From Megachile rotundata (taxonomy: Eukaryota > Arthropoda > Insecta > Hymenoptera > Megachilidae), in NCBI RefSeq assembly GCF_050947335.1, contig NW_027473315.1, positions 4,092,001 to 4,156,000 of the forward strand: a DNA stretch of 64,000 nucleotides, in the 5' to 3' direction. Below the pieces are notes generated by a model, which was not told the origin of the DNA, ran no database searches, and worked only from the letters and a program-made list of their open reading frames with translations. The first letter of the stretch is position 1, and every line of letters starts with the position of its first letter. The position numbers were made by a program, and so were the translations under genes. Positions 13,559-28,900 of the stretch are shown one piece after another.

Positions 13559-15890
13559 GTATTTGGGAGATTGTATTTGGGAGATTGTATTTGGGAGATT
13601 GTATTTGGGAGATTGTAATTGTATGATTGCGATTGTATGATTGTGATTGTATGATTGCGATTGTATGATTGTGATTGTATGATTGTGATGTATGATTGTA
13701 ATTGTATGATTATGATTGTATGATTGTGATTGTATGATTGTGATTGTATGATTGTATGTGGGAGATTGTATTTGGGAGATTGTAATTGTATGATTGCGAT
13801 TGTATGATTGTGATTGTATGATTGCGATTGTATGATTGTGATTGTATGATTGTGATGTATGATTGTAATTGTATGATTATGATTGTATGATTGTGATTGT
13901 ATGATTGAGATTGTATGATTGTGATTGTATGCTTGCGATTGTATGATTGTGATTGTATGATTGTGATTCTTTGATTGTGATTGTATGATTGTGATTGTAT
14001 GATTGTGATTGTATGATTGTGATTGTATGAGTGTGATTGTATGATTCTGATTGTATGATTGTGATAGTATGATTGTGATTGTATGATTGTGATTGTATGA
14101 CTGTGATTGTATGATTGTGATTGTATGATTGTGATAGTATGATTGTGAAAGTATGATTGTGATTGTATGATTGTGATTGTATGATTGTATTTGGGAGATT
14201 GTATTTGGGAGATTGTATTTGGGAGATTGTAATTGTATGATTGCGATTGTATGATTGTGATTGTATGATTGCGATTGTATGATTGTGATTGTATGATTGT
14301 GATGTATGATTGTAATTGTGTGATTATGATTGTATGATTGTGATTGTATGATTGTGATTGTATGATTGAGATTGTATGATTGTGATTGTATGATTGTGAT
14401 GTATGATTGTAATTGTATGATTATGATTGTATGATTGTGATTGTATGATTGAGATTGTATGATAGTGATTGTATGATTGCGATTGTATGATTGTGATTGT
14501 ATGATTGTGATTGTATGATTGTGATTGTATGAGTGTGATTGTATGATTGTGATTGTATGATTGTGATTGTATGATTGTGAAAGTATGATTGTGATTGTAT
14601 GATTACGATTGTATGATTGTGATTGTATGATTGTGATGTATGATTCTATTTGTATGATTATGATTGTATGATTGTGATTGTATGATTGAGATTGTATGAT
14701 TGTGATTGTATGCTTGCGATTGTATGATTGTGATTGTATGATATTGATTGTATGATTGTGATTGTATGATTGTGATTGTATGATTATGATTGTATGATTG
14801 TGATTGTATGATTGTGATTGTATGATTGTGATAGTATGATTGTGATTGTATGATTGTGATTGTATGACTGTGATTGTATGATTGTGATTGTATGATTGTG
14901 ATTGTATGATTGTGATTGTATGATTGTGAAAGTATGATTGTGATGGTATGATTGTGATTGTATGATTGTGATTGTATGGTTGTGATTGTATGAGTGTGAT
15001 TGTCTGATTGTGGTTGTGCGATTGTGATTGTGCGATTGTGATTGTACGATTGTTATTGAATGATTGTGATTGTATGATTCTGATTGTATGATTGTGATTG
15101 CATGATTGTGATTGTATGATTGTGATTGTATGATTGTGATTGCATGATTGTGATTGTATGATTGTGATTGTATGATTGTGATTGTATGATTGTATTTGGG
15201 AGATTGTATTTGGGAGATTGTAATTGTATGATTGCGATTGTATGATTGTGATTGTATGATTGCGATTGTATGATTGTGATTGTATGATTGTGATGTATGA
15301 TTGTAATTGTATGATTATGATTGTATGATTGTGATTGTATGATTGAGATTGTATGATTGAGATTGTATGATTGTGATTGTATGAGTGTGATTGTATGATT
15401 GTGATTGTATGATTGTGATTGTATGATTGTGATAGTATGATTGTGATTTTATGATTGTGATTGTATGACTGTGATTGTATGATTGTGATTGTATGATGGT
15501 GATAGTATGATTGTGAAAGTATGATTGTGATTGTATGATTGTCATTGTATGATTGTGATTGTATGATTGTGATTGTATGATTGTGATTGTATGATTGTGA
15601 TTGTATGATTGTGATTGTATGATTGTGATTGTATGATTGTGATTGTCTGATTGTGGTTGTGCGATTGTGATTGTACGATTGTGATTGCACGATTGTGATA
15701 GTATGATTGTGATTGTATGATTGTGATTGTATGATTGTGATTGTATGATTGTGATTGTATGATTGTGATTGTATGATTGTGATTGTATGATTGTGATTGT
15801 ATGATTGTGATAGTATGATTGTGATTGTATGATTGTGATTGTATGATTGCGATTGTATGATTGTGATTGTATGATTGTGATTGTATGATT
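13559..15890. repeat. HOR copy 1 of P2
   Basis: Counterpart of P1 H1 (213-2,558) at offset 13,346, one 14-bp unit shorter. The cluster starts 13559, 13754, 14187 and 15192 keep exactly the spacings of P1. By eye the two are indistinguishable over more than 2 kb, so the duplication that made P1 and P2 is recent or the copies are being homogenised. Confidence 0.85.
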
Positions 15891-18054
15891 GTATTTGGGA
15901 GATTGTATTTGGGAGATTGTATTTGGGAGATTGTAATTGTATGATTGCGATTGTATGATTGTGATTGTATGATTGCGATTGTATGATTGTGATTGTATGA
16001 TTGTGATGTATGATTGTAATTGTATGATTATGATTGTATGATTGTGATTGTATGATTGTGATTGTATGATTGTATGTGGGAGATTGTATTTGGGAGATTG
16101 TAATTGTATGATTGCGATTGTATGATTGTGATTGTATGATTGCGATTGTATGATTGTGATTGTATGATTGTGATGTATGATTGTAATTGTATGATTATGA
16201 TTGTATGATTGTGATTGTATGATTGTGATAGTATGATTGTGATTGTATGATTGTGATTGTATGACTGTGATTGTATGATTGTGATTGTATGATTGTGATA
16301 GTATGATTGTGAAAGTATGATTGTGATTGTATGATTGTGATTGTATGATTGTATTTGGGAGATTGTATTTGGGAGATTGTATTTGGGAGATTGTAATTGT
16401 ATGATTGCGATTGTATGATTGTGATTGTATGATTGCGATTGTATGATTGTGATTGTATGATTGTGATGTATGATTGTAATTGTGTGATTATGATTGTATG
16501 ATTGTGATTGTATGATTGTGATTGTATGATTGAGATTGTATGATTGTGATTGTATGATTGTGATGTATGATTGTAATTGTATGATTATGATTGTATGATT
16601 GTGATTGTATGATTGAGATTGTATGATAGTGATTGTATGATTGCGATTGTATGATTGTGATTGTATGATTGTGATTGTATGATTGTGATTGTATGAGTGT
16701 GATTGTATGATTGTGATTGTATGATTGTGATTGTATGATTGTGAAAATATGATTGTGATTGTATGATTACGATTGTATGATTGTGATTGTATGATTGTGA
16801 TGTATGATTCTATTTGTATGATTATGATTGTATGATTGTGATTGTATGATTGAGATTGTATGATTGTGATTGTATGCTTGCGATTGTATGATTGTGATTG
16901 TATGATATTGATTGTATGATTGTGATTGTATGATTGTGATTGTATGATTATGATTGTATGATTGTGATTGTATGATTGTGATTGTATGATTGTGATAGTA
17001 TGATTGTGATTGTATGATTGTGATTGTATGACTGTGATTGTATGATTGTGATTGTATGATTGTGATTGTATGATTGTGATTGTATGATTGTGAAAGTATG
17101 ATTGTGATGGTATGATTGTGATTGTATGATTGTGATTGTATGGTTGTGATTGTATGAGTGTGATTGTCTGATTGTGGTTGTGCGATTGTGATTGTGCGAT
17201 TGTGATTGTACGATTGTTATTGAATGATTGTGATTGTATGATTCTGATTGTATGATTGTGATTGCATGATTGTGATTGTATGATTGTGATTGTATGATTG
17301 TGATTGCATGATTGTGATTGTATGATTGTGATTGTATGATTGTGATTGTATGATTGTATTTGGGAGATTGTATTTGGGAGATTGTAATTGTATGATTGCG
17401 ATTGTATGATTGTGATTGTATGATTGCGATTGTATGATTGTGATTGTATGATTGTGATGTATGATTGTAATTGTATGATTATGATTGTATGATTGTGATT
17501 GTATGATTGAGATTGTATGATTGAGATTGTATGATTGTGATTGTATGAGTGTGATTGTATGATTGTGATTGTATGATTGTGATTGTATGATTGTGATAGT
17601 ATGATTGTGATTTTATGATTGTGATTGTATGACTGTGATTGTATGATTGTGATTGTATGATGGTGATAGTATGATTGTGAAAGTATGATTGTGATTGTAT
17701 GATTGTCATTGTATGATTGTGATTGTATGATTGTGATTGTATGATTGTGATTGTATGATTGTGATTGTATGATTGTGATTGTATGATTGTGATTGTATGA
17801 TTGTGATTGTCTGATTGTGGTTGTGCGATTGTGATTGTACGATTGTGATTGCACGATTGTGATAGTATGATTGTGATTGTATGATTGTGATTGTATGATT
17901 GTGATTGTATGATTGTGATTGTATGATTGTGATTGTATGATTGTGATTGTATGATTGTGATTGTATGATTGTGATAGTATGATTGTGATTGTATGATTGT
18001 GATTGTATGATTGCGATTGTATGATTGTGATTGTATGATTGTGATTGTATGATT
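15891..18054. repeat. HOR copy 2 of P2, absent from P1
   Basis: A 2,164-bp copy with clusters at 15891, 16072, 16351 and 17356. The 16072-16351 spacing is only 279 bp (433 in copy 1, 377 in copy 3), so a part carrying the GATTCTTTG and TGCTTGCG variants is lost here. It also has a private base at 16747 (GTGAAAATATG instead of GTGAAAGTATG). P1 has no counterpart, so this copy was gained in P2 or lost from P1. Confidence 0.85.
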
Positions 18055-20041
18055 GTATTTGGGAGATTGTATTTGGGAGATTGTATTTGGGAGATTGTAA
18101 TTGTATGATTGCGATTGTATGATTGTGATTGTATGATTGCGATTGTATGATTGTGATTGTATGATTGTGATGTATGATTGTAATTGTATGATTATGATTG
18201 TATGATTGTGATTGTATGATTGTGATTGTATGATTGTATGTGGGAGATTGTATTTGGGAGATTGTAATTGTATGATTGCGATTGTATGATTGTGATTGTA
18301 TGATTGCGATTGTATGATTGTGATTGTATGATTGTGATGTATGATTGTAATTGTATGATTATGATTGTATGATTGTGATTGTATGCTTGCGATTGTATGA
18401 TTGTGATTGTATGCTTGCGATTGTATGATTGTGATTGTATGATTGTGATTCTTTGATTGTGATTGTATGATTGTGATTGTATGATTGTGATTGTATGATT
18501 GTGATTGTATGAGTGTGATTGTATGATTCTGATTGTATGATTGTGATAGTATGATTGTGATAGTATGATTGTGAAAGTATGATTGTGATTGTATGATTGT
18601 GATTGTATGATTGTATTTGGGAGATTGTATTTGGGAGATTGTATTTGGGAGATTGTAATTGTATGATTGCGATTGTATGATTGTGATTGTATGATTGCGA
18701 TTGTATGATTGTGATTGTATGATTGTGATGTATGATTGTAATTGTGTGATTATGATTGTATGATTGTGATTGTATGATTGTGATTGTATGATTGCGATTG
18801 TATGATTGTGATTGTATGATTGTGATGTATGATTGTAATTGTATGATTATGATTGTATGATTGTGATTGTATGATTGAGATTGTATGATAGTGATTGTAT
18901 GATTGCGATTGTATGATTGTGATTGTATGATTGTGATTGTATGATTGTGATTGTATGAGTGTGATTGTATGATTGTGATTGTATGATTGTGATTGTATGA
19001 TTGTGAAAGTATGATTGTGATTGTATGATTGCGATTGTATGATTGTGATTGTATGATTGTGATGTATGATTCTATTTGTATGATTATGATTGTATGATTG
19101 TGATTGTATGATTGAGATTGTATGATTGTGATTGTATGCTTGCGATTGTATGATTGTGATTGTATGATATTGATTGTATGATTGTGATTGTATGATTGTG
19201 ATTGTATGATTATGATTGTATGATTGTGATTGTATGATTGTGATTGTATGATTGTGATAGTATGATTGTGATTGTATGATTGTGATTGTATGACTGTGAT
19301 TGTATGATTGTGATTGTATGATTGTGATTGTATGATTGTGATTGTATGATTGTGAAAGTATGATTGTGATGGTATGATTGTGATTGTATGATTGTGATTG
19401 TATGGTTGTGATTGTATGAGTGTGATTGTCTGATTGTGGTTGTGCGATTGTGATTGTGCGATTGTGATTGTACGATTGTTATTGAATGATTGTGATTGTA
19501 TGATTCTGATTGTATGATTGTGATTGCATGATTGTGATTGTATGATTGTGATTGTATGATTGTGATTGTATGATTGTGATTGTATGATTGTGATTGTATG
19601 ATTGTGATTGTATGATTGTATTTGGGAGATTGTATTTGGGAGATTGTAATTGTATGATTGCGATTGTATGATTGTGATTGTATGATTGCGATTGTATGAT
19701 TGTGATTGTATGATTGTGATGTATGATTGTAATTGTATGATTATGATTGTATGATTGTGATTGTATGATTGAGATTGTATGATTGAGATTGTATGATTGT
19801 GATTGTATGAGTGTGATTGTATGATTGTGATTGTATGATTGTGATTGTATGATTGTGATAGTATGATTGTGATTTTATGATTGTGATTGTATGACTGTGA
19901 TTGTATGATTGTGATTGTATGATGGTGATAGTATGATTGTGAAAGTATGATTGTGATTGTATGATTGTCATTGTATGATTGTGATTGTATGATTGTGATT
20001 GTATGATTGTGATTGTATGATTGTGATTGTATGATTGTGAT
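18055..20041. repeat. HOR copy 3 of P2 (truncated)
   Basis: Counterpart of P1 H2 at offset 15,496, with clusters at 18055, 18236, 18613 and 19618. It carries the replaced unit CTTGCGATTGTATG at 18386-18399, which makes two TGCTTGCG units 28 bp apart. It ends where the GAGTGTTATGG connector series starts, as in P1. Confidence 0.82.
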
Positions 20042-22670
20042 TGTATGAGTGTTATGGTCTGATTGTGGTTGTGCGATTGTGATTATACGATTGTGATTGT
20101 ACGATTGTTATTGAATGATTGTGATTGTATGATTCTGATTGTATGATTGTGAGTGCATGATTGTGATTGTATGATTGTGATTGCATGATTTTGAATGTAT
20201 GATTGTTATTGAATGATTGTGATTGTATGATTCTGATTGTATGATTGTGATTGCATGATTGTGATTGTAGGATTGTGATTGTATGATTGTGATGAATGAT
20301 TGTAATTGTATGATTATGATTGTATGATTGTGATTGTATGATTGTGATTGTATGATTGCGATTGTATGATTGTGATTGTATGATTGTGATGTATGATTGT
20401 AATTGTATGATTGTGATTGTATGATTGTGATTGTATGATTGTGATTGTATGATTGTGATGTATGATTGTAATTGTGTGATTATGATTGTATGATTGTGAT
20501 TGTATGATTGTGATTGTATGATTGCGATTGTATGATTGTGATTGTATGATTGTGATGTATGATTGTAATTGTATGATTATGATTGTATGATTGTGATTGT
20601 ATGATTGAGATTGTATGATAGTGATTGTATGATTGTATTTGGGAGATTGTATTTGGGAGATTGTATTTGGGAGATTGTAATTGTATGATTGCGATTGTAT
20701 GATTGTGATTGTATGGTTGTGATTGTATGATTGTATTTGGGAGATTGTATTTGGGAGATTGTATTTGGGAGATTGTAATTGTATGATTGCGATTGTATGA
20801 TTGTGATTGTATGATTGCGATTGTATGATTGTGATTGTATGATTGTGATGTATGATTGTAATTGTGTGATTATGATTGTATGATTGTGATTGTATGATTG
20901 TGATTGTATGATTGCGATTGTATGATTGTGATTGTATGATTGTGATGTATGATTGTAATTGTATGATTATGATTGTATGATTGTGATTGTATGATTGAGA
21001 TTGTATGATAGTGATTGTATGATTGCGATTGTATGATTGTGATTGTATGATTGTGATTGTATGATTGTGAAAGTATGATTGTGATGGTATGATTGTGATT
21101 GTATGATTGTGATTGTATGGTTGTGATTGTATGAGTGTTATTGTCTGATTGTGGTTGTGCGATTGTGATTGTGCGATTGTGATTGTACGATTGTTATTGA
21201 ATAATTGTGATTGTATGATTCTGATTGTATGATTGTGATTGCATGATTGTGATTGTATGATTGTGATTGCATGTTTTTGAATGTATGATTGTGCTTGTAT
21301 GATTGTGATTGTATGATTGTGATTGTATGATTGTGATTGTATGATTGTGATAGTATGATTGTGATTGTATGATTGTGATTGTATGATTGTGATTGTATGA
21401 TTGTGATTGTATGATTGTGATTGTATGATTGTATTTGGGAGATTGTATTTGGGAGATTGTATTTGGGAGATTGTATTTGGGAGATTGTAATTGTATGATT
21501 GCGATTGTATGATTGTGATTGTATGATTGCGATTGTATGTTTGTGATTGTATGATTGTGATGCATGATTGTAATTGTATGATTATGATTGTATGATTGTG
21601 ATTGTATGATTGTGATTGTATGATTGTATGTGGGAGATTGTATTTGGGAGATTGTAATTGTATGATTGCGATTGTATGATTGTGATTGTATGATTGCGAT
21701 TGTATGATTGTGATTGTATGATTGTGATGTATGATTGTAATTGTATGATTATGATTGTATGATTGTGATTGTATGATTGAGATTGTATGATTGTGATTGT
21801 ATGCTTGCCATTGTATGATTGTGATTGTATGATTGTGATTCTTTGATTGTGATTGTACGATTGTGATTGTATGAGTGTGATTGTATGATTGTGATTGTAT
21901 GATTCTGATTGTATGATTGTGATAGTATGATTGTGATTGTATGATTGTGATTGTATGACTGTGATTGTATGATTGTGATTGTATGATTGGGATAGTATGA
22001 TTGTGAAAGTATGATTGTGATTGTATGATTGTGATTGTATGATTGTATTTGGGAGATTGTATTTGGGAGATTGTATTTGGGAGATTGTAATTGTATGATT
22101 GCGATTGTATGATTGTGATTGTATGATTGCGATTGTATGATTGTGATTGTATGATTGTGATGTATGATTGTAATTGTGTGATTATGATTGTATGATTGTG
22201 ATTGTATGATTGTGATTGTATGATTACGATTGTATGATTGTGATGTATGATTGTAATTGTATGATTATGATTGTATGATTGTGATTGTATGATTGAGATT
22301 GTATGATTGTGATTGTATGATATTGATTGTATGATTGTGATTGTATGATTGTGATTGTATGATTATGATTGTATGATTGTGATTGTATGATTGTGATTGT
22401 ATGATTGTGATTGTATGGTTGTGATTGTATGAGTGTGATTGTCTGATTGTGGTTGTGCGATTGTGATTGTACGATTGTTATTGAATGATTGTGATTGTAT
22501 GATTCTGATTGTATGATTGTGATTGTATGATTGTGATTGTATGATTGTGATTGTATGATTGTGATTGTATGATTGTGATTGTATGATTGTATTTGGGAGA
22601 TTGTATTTGGGAGATTGTACTTGGGAGATTGTAATTGTATGAGTGTGATTGTATGATTGTGATTGTATGA

Positions 22671-25600
22671 CTGTGATTGTATGATTGTGATAGTATGATT
22701 GTGATTGTATGATTGTGATTGTATGACTGTGATTGTATGATTGTGATGTATGATTGTAATTGTGTGATTATGATTGTATGATTGTGATTGTATGATTGTG
22801 AAAGTATGATTGTGATTGTATGATTGCGATTGTATGATTGTGATTGTATGATTGTGATGTATGATTCTATTTGTATGATTATGATTGTATGATTGTGATT
22901 GTATGATTGAGATTGTATGATTGTGATTGTATGCTTGCGATTGTATGATTGTGATTGTATGATATTGATTGTATGATTGTGATTGTATGATTGTGATTGT
23001 ATGATTATGATTGTATGATTGTGATTGTATGATTGTGATTGTATGATTGTGATTGTATGATTGTGATTGTATGATTGTGATAGTATGATTGTGATTGTAT
23101 GATTGTGATTGTATGACTGTGATTGTATGATTGTGATTGTATGATTGTGATTGTATGATTGTGATTGTATGATTGTGATGTATGATTGTAATTGTGTGAT
23201 TATGATTGTATGATTGTGATTGTATGATTGTGATTGTATGATTGCGATTGTATGATTGTGATTGTATGATTGTGATGTATGATTGTAATTGTATGATTAT
23301 GATTGTACGATTGTGATTGTATGATTGAGATTGTATGATTGTGATTGTATGATATTGATTGTATGATTGTGATTGTATGATTGTGATTGTATGATTATGA
23401 TTGTATGATTGTGATTGTATGATTGTGATTGTATGATTGTGATTGTATGATTGTGATTGTCTGATTGTGGTTGTGCGATTGTGATTGTACGATTGTGATT
23501 GTACGATTGTGATAGTATGATTGTGATTGTATGATTGTGATTATATGATTGTGATTGTATGATTGTGATTGTATGATTGTGATTGTATGATTGTGATTGT
23601 ATGAGTGTGATTGTCTGATTGTGGTTGTGCGATTGTGATTGTACGATTGTGAATGTACGATTGTGATTGTATGATTGTGATTGTATGAATATGATTGTAT
23701 GATTGTGATTGCATGATTGTGATTGTATGATTGTGATTGTATGGTTGAGATTGTATGATTGTGATTGTATGCTTGCCTTTGTATGATTGTGATTGTATGA
23801 TTGTGATGGTATGATTGTGATTGTATGATTGTGATTGTATGATTGTGAAAGTATGATTGTGATGGTATGATTGTGGTTGTATGATTGTGATTGTATGATT
23901 GTGATTGTATGAGTGTTATTGTCTGATTGTGGTTGTGCGATTGTGATTATACGATTGTGATTGTACGATTGTTATTGAATGATTGTGATTGTATGATTCT
24001 GATTGTATGATTGTGAGTGCATGATTGTGATTGTATGATTGTGATTGCATGATTTTGAATGTATGATTGTTATTGAATGATTGTGATTGTATGATTCTGA
24101 TTGTATGATTGTGATTGCATGATTGTGATTGTAGGATGGTGATTGTATGATTGTGATGAATGATTGTAATTGTATGATTATGATTGTATGATTGTGATTG
24201 TCTGATATTGATTGTATGATTGTGATTGTATGATTGTAATTGTATGATTATGATTGTATGATTGTGATTGTATGATTGTGATTGTATGATTGTGATTGTA
24301 TGAGTGTGATTGTATGATCGTGATTGTATGATTGTGATTGTATGATTGTGAAAGTATGATTGTGATTGTATGATTGCGATTGTATGATTGTGATTGTATG
24401 ATTGTGATGTATGATTCTATTTGTATGATTATGATTGTATGATTGTGATTGTATGGTTGTGATTGTATGAGTGTGATTGTCTGATTGTGGATGTGCGATT
24501 GTGATTGTGCGATTGTGATTGTACGATTGTTATAGAATGATTGTGATTGTATGATTCTGATTGTATGATTGTGATTGCGTGATTGTGATTGTATGATTGT
24601 GATTGCATGATTTTGAATGTATGATTGTGATTGTATGATTGTGATTGTATGATTCTATTTGTATGATTATGATTGTATGATTGTGATTGTATGATTGAGA
24701 TTGTATGATTGTGATTGTATGCTTGCGATTGTATGATTGTGATTGTATGATATTGATTGTATGATTGTGATTGTATGATTGTGATTGTATGATTATGATT
24801 GTATGATTGTGATTGTATGATTGTGATTGTATGATTGTGATTGTATGATTGTGATTGTATGATTGTGATAGTATGATTGTGATTGTATGATTGTGATTGT
24901 ATGACTGTGATTGTATGATTGTGATTGTATGATTGTGATTGTATGATTGTGATTGTATGATTGTGATGTATGATTGTAATTGTGTGATTATGATTGTATG
25001 ATTGTGATTGTATGATTGTGATTGTATGATTGCGATTGTATGATTGTGATTGTATGATTGTGATGTATGATTGTAATTGTATGATTATGATTGTACGATT
25101 GTGATTGTATGATTGAGATTGTATGATTGTGATTGTATGATATTGATTGTATGATTGTGATTGTATGATTGTGATTGTATGATTATGATTGTATGATTGT
25201 GATTGTATGATTGTGATTGTATGATTGTGATTGTATGATTGTGATTGTCTGATTGTGGTTGTGCGATTGTGATTGTACGATTGTGATTGTACGATTGTGA
25301 TAGTATGATTGTGATTGTATGATTGTGATTATATGATTGTGATTGTATGATTGTGATTGTATGATTGTGATTGTATGATTGTGATTGTATGAGTGTGATT
25401 GTCTGATTGTGGTTGTGCGATTGTGATTGTACGATTGTGAATGTACGATTGTGATTGTATGATTGTGATTGTATGAATATGATTGTATGATTGTGATTGC
25501 ATGATTGTGATTGTATGATTGTGATTGTATGGTTGAGATTGTATGATTGTGATTGTATGCTTGCGTTTGTATGATTGTGATTGTATGATTGTGATGGTAT

Positions 25601-25990
25601 GATTGTGATTGTATGATTGTGATTGTATGATTGTGAAAGTATGATTGTGATGGTATGATTGTGGTTGTATGATTGTGATTGTATGATTGTGATTGTATGA
25701 GTGTTATTGTCTGATTGTGGTTGTGCGATTGTGATTATACGATTGTGATTGTACGATTGTTATTGAATGATTGTGATTGTATGATTCTGATTGTATGATT
25801 GTGAGTGCATGATTGTGATTGTATGATTGTGATTGCATGATTTTGAATGTATGATTGTTATTGAATGATTGTGATTGTATGATTCTGATTGTATGATTGT
25901 GATTGCATGATTGTGATTGTAGGATGGTGATTGTATGATTGTGATGAATGATTGTAATTGTATGATTATGATTGTATGATTGTGATTGTC
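22671..25990. repeat. Block B2, most complete B segment
   Basis: B2 contains an internal tandem duplication. The series from TCTATTTG (22.87 kb) through GCTTGCCTTTG (23771) recurs from 24.66 kb through GCTTGCGTTTG (25559), at a 1,788-bp offset. The CC versus CG form at these markers separates the two halves in every B block. B2 aligns left to B1 (offset 15,496) and right to B3 (offset 15,030, then 14,009) and B4 (offset 34,994 at the left edge). No GGGAG clusters fall inside. The right edge at about 25,990 is approximate. Confidence 0.85.
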
Positions 25991-28900
25991 TGATTGTGAT
26001 TGTATTATTGCGATTGTATGATTGTGATTGTATGATAGTGATGTATGATTGTAATTGTATGATTGTGATTGTATGATTGTGATTGTATGATTGTGATTGT
26101 ATGATTGTGTTTGTATGATTGTGATAGTATGATTGTGATTGTATGATTGTGATTGTATGATTGTGATTGTATGATTGTGATTGTATGATTGTGATTGTAT
26201 GATTGTGATTGTATGATTGTATTTGGGAGATTGTATTTGGGAGATTGTAATTGTATGATTGCGATTGTATGATTGTGATTGTATGATTGCGATTGTATGA
26301 TTGTGATTGTATGATTGTGATGTATGATTGTAATTGTGTGATTATGATTGTATGATTGTGATTGTATGATTGTGATTGTATGATTGCGATTGTATGATTG
26401 TGATTGTATGATTGTGATGTATGATTGTAATTGTATGATTATGATTGTATGATTGTGATTGTATGATAGTGATTGTATGATTGCGATTGTATGATTGTGA
26501 TTGTATGATTGTGATTGTATGATTGTGATTGTATGATTGTGATTGTATGAGTGTGATTGTATGATTGTGATTGTATGATTGTGATTGTATGATTGTGAAA
26601 GTATGATTGTGATTGTATGATTGCGATTGTATGATTGTGATTGTATGATTGTGATGTATGATTCTATTTGTATGATTATGATTGTATGATTGTGATTGTA
26701 TGATTGAGATTGTATGATTGTGATTGTATGCTTGCGATTGTATGATTGTGATTGTATGATATTGATTGTATGATTGTGATTGTATGATTGTGATTGTATG
26801 ATTATGATTGTATGATTGTGATTGTATGATTGTGATTGTATGATTGTGATTGTATGATTGTGATTGTATGATTGTGATAGTATGATTGTGATTGTATGAT
26901 TGTGATTGTATGACTGTGATTGTATGATTGTGATTGTATGATTGTGACTGTATGATTGTGATTGTATGATTGTGAAAGTATGATTGTGATGGTATGATTG
27001 TGATTGTATGATTGTGATTGTATGATTGTGATTGTATGGTTGTGATTGTATGAGTGTGATTGTCTGATTGTGGTTGTGCGATTGTGATTGTGCGATTGTG
27101 ATTGTACGATTGTTATTGAATGATTGTGATTGTATGATTCTGATTGTATGATTGTGATTGCATGATTGTGATTGTATGATTGTGATTGCATCATTTTGAA
27201 TGTATGATTGTGCTTGTATTATTGTGATTGTATGATTGTGATTGTATGATTGTGATTGTATGATTGTGATTGTATGATTGTGATTGTATGATTGTGATAG
27301 TATGATTGTGATTGTATGATTGTGATTGTATGATTGTGATTGTATGATTGTGATTGTATGATTGTGATTGTATGATTGTGATTGTATGATTGTGATTGTA
27401 TGATTGTGATTGTATGATTGTATTTGGGAGATTGTATTTGGGAGATTGTATTTGGGAGATTGTATTTGGGAGATTGTAATTGTATGATTGCGATTGTATG
27501 ATTGTGATTGTATGATTGCGATTGTATGATTGTGATTGTATGATTGTGATGTATGAATGTAATTGTATGATTATGATTGTATGATTGTGATTGTATGATT
27601 CTGATTGTATGATTGTATTTGGGAGATTGTATTTGGGAGATTGTATTTGGGAGATTGCAATTGTATGATTGCGATTGTATGATTGTGATTGTATGATTGC
27701 GATTGTATGATTGTGATTGTATGATTGTGATGTATGATTGTAATTGTATGATTATGATTGTATGATTGTGATTGTATGATTGAGATTGTATGATTGAGAT
27801 TGTATGATTGTGATTGTATGAGTGCGATTGTATGATTGTGATTGTATGATTGTGATTGTATGATTGTGATAGTATGATTGTGATTGTATGATTGTGATTG
27901 TATGACTGTGATTGTATGATTGTGATTGTATGATTGTGATAGTATGATTGTGAAAGTATGATTGTGATTGTATGATTGTGATTGTATGATTGTGATTGTA
28001 TGATTGTGATTGTATGATTGTGATTGTATGATTGTGATTGTATAATTGTGATTGTCTGATTGTGGTCGTGCGATTGTGATTGTACGATTGTGATTGTACG
28101 ATTGTGATAGTATGATTGTGATTGTATGATTGTGATTGTATGATTGCGATTGTATGATTGTGATTGTATGATTGTGATTGTATGATTGTGATTGTATGAT
28201 TGTGATTGTATGAGTGTGATTGTCTGATTGTGGTTGTGCGATTGTGATTGTACGATTGTGAATGTACGATTGTGATTGTATGATTGTGATTGTATGAATA
28301 TGATTGTATGATTGTGATTGCATGATTGTGATTGTATGATTGTGATTGTATGGTTGAGATTGTATGATTGTGATTGTATGCTTGCCTTTGTATGATTGTG
28401 ATTGTATGATTGTGATTGTATGATTGTGATTGTATGATTGTAATTGTATGATTGTGATAGTATGATTGTGATTGTATGATTGTGATTGTATGACTGTGAT
28501 TGTATGATTGTGATTGTATGATTGTGATTGTATGATTGTGAAAGTATGATTGTGATGGTATGATTGTGATTGTATGATTGTGATTGTATGATTGTGATTG
28601 TATGAGCGTGATTGTCTGATTGTGGTTGTGCGATTGTGATTGTACGATTGTGATTGTACGATTGTTGTTGAATGATTGTGATTGTATGATTCTGATTGTA
28701 TGATTGTGATTGCATGATTGTGATTGTATGATTGTGATTGCATGATTTTGAATGTATGATTGTTATTGAATGATTGTGATTGTATGATTCTGATTGTATG
28801 ATTGTGATTGCATGATTGTGATTGTATGATTGTGATTGTATGATTGTGATGTATGATTGTAATTGTATGATTATGATTGTATGATTGTGATTGTATGATT

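Larger units (their letters stand above)
13347..22670. repeat. Block P2, full type-alpha P segment
   Basis: This is homologous to P1 (position 1 aligns with 13347) but 2,150 bp longer, because it carries three rather than two HOR copies. GGGAG clusters start at 13559 (4 units), 13754, 14187, 15192; 15891, 16072, 16351, 17356; 18055, 18236, 18613, 19618; 20635, 20733, 21431 (4), 21626, 22045 and 22589. Cluster sizes and order match P1. One canonical unit is missing relative to P1 in the run before 15,891. A private T to C substitution in P2 lies near 21,858. Confidence 0.93.
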
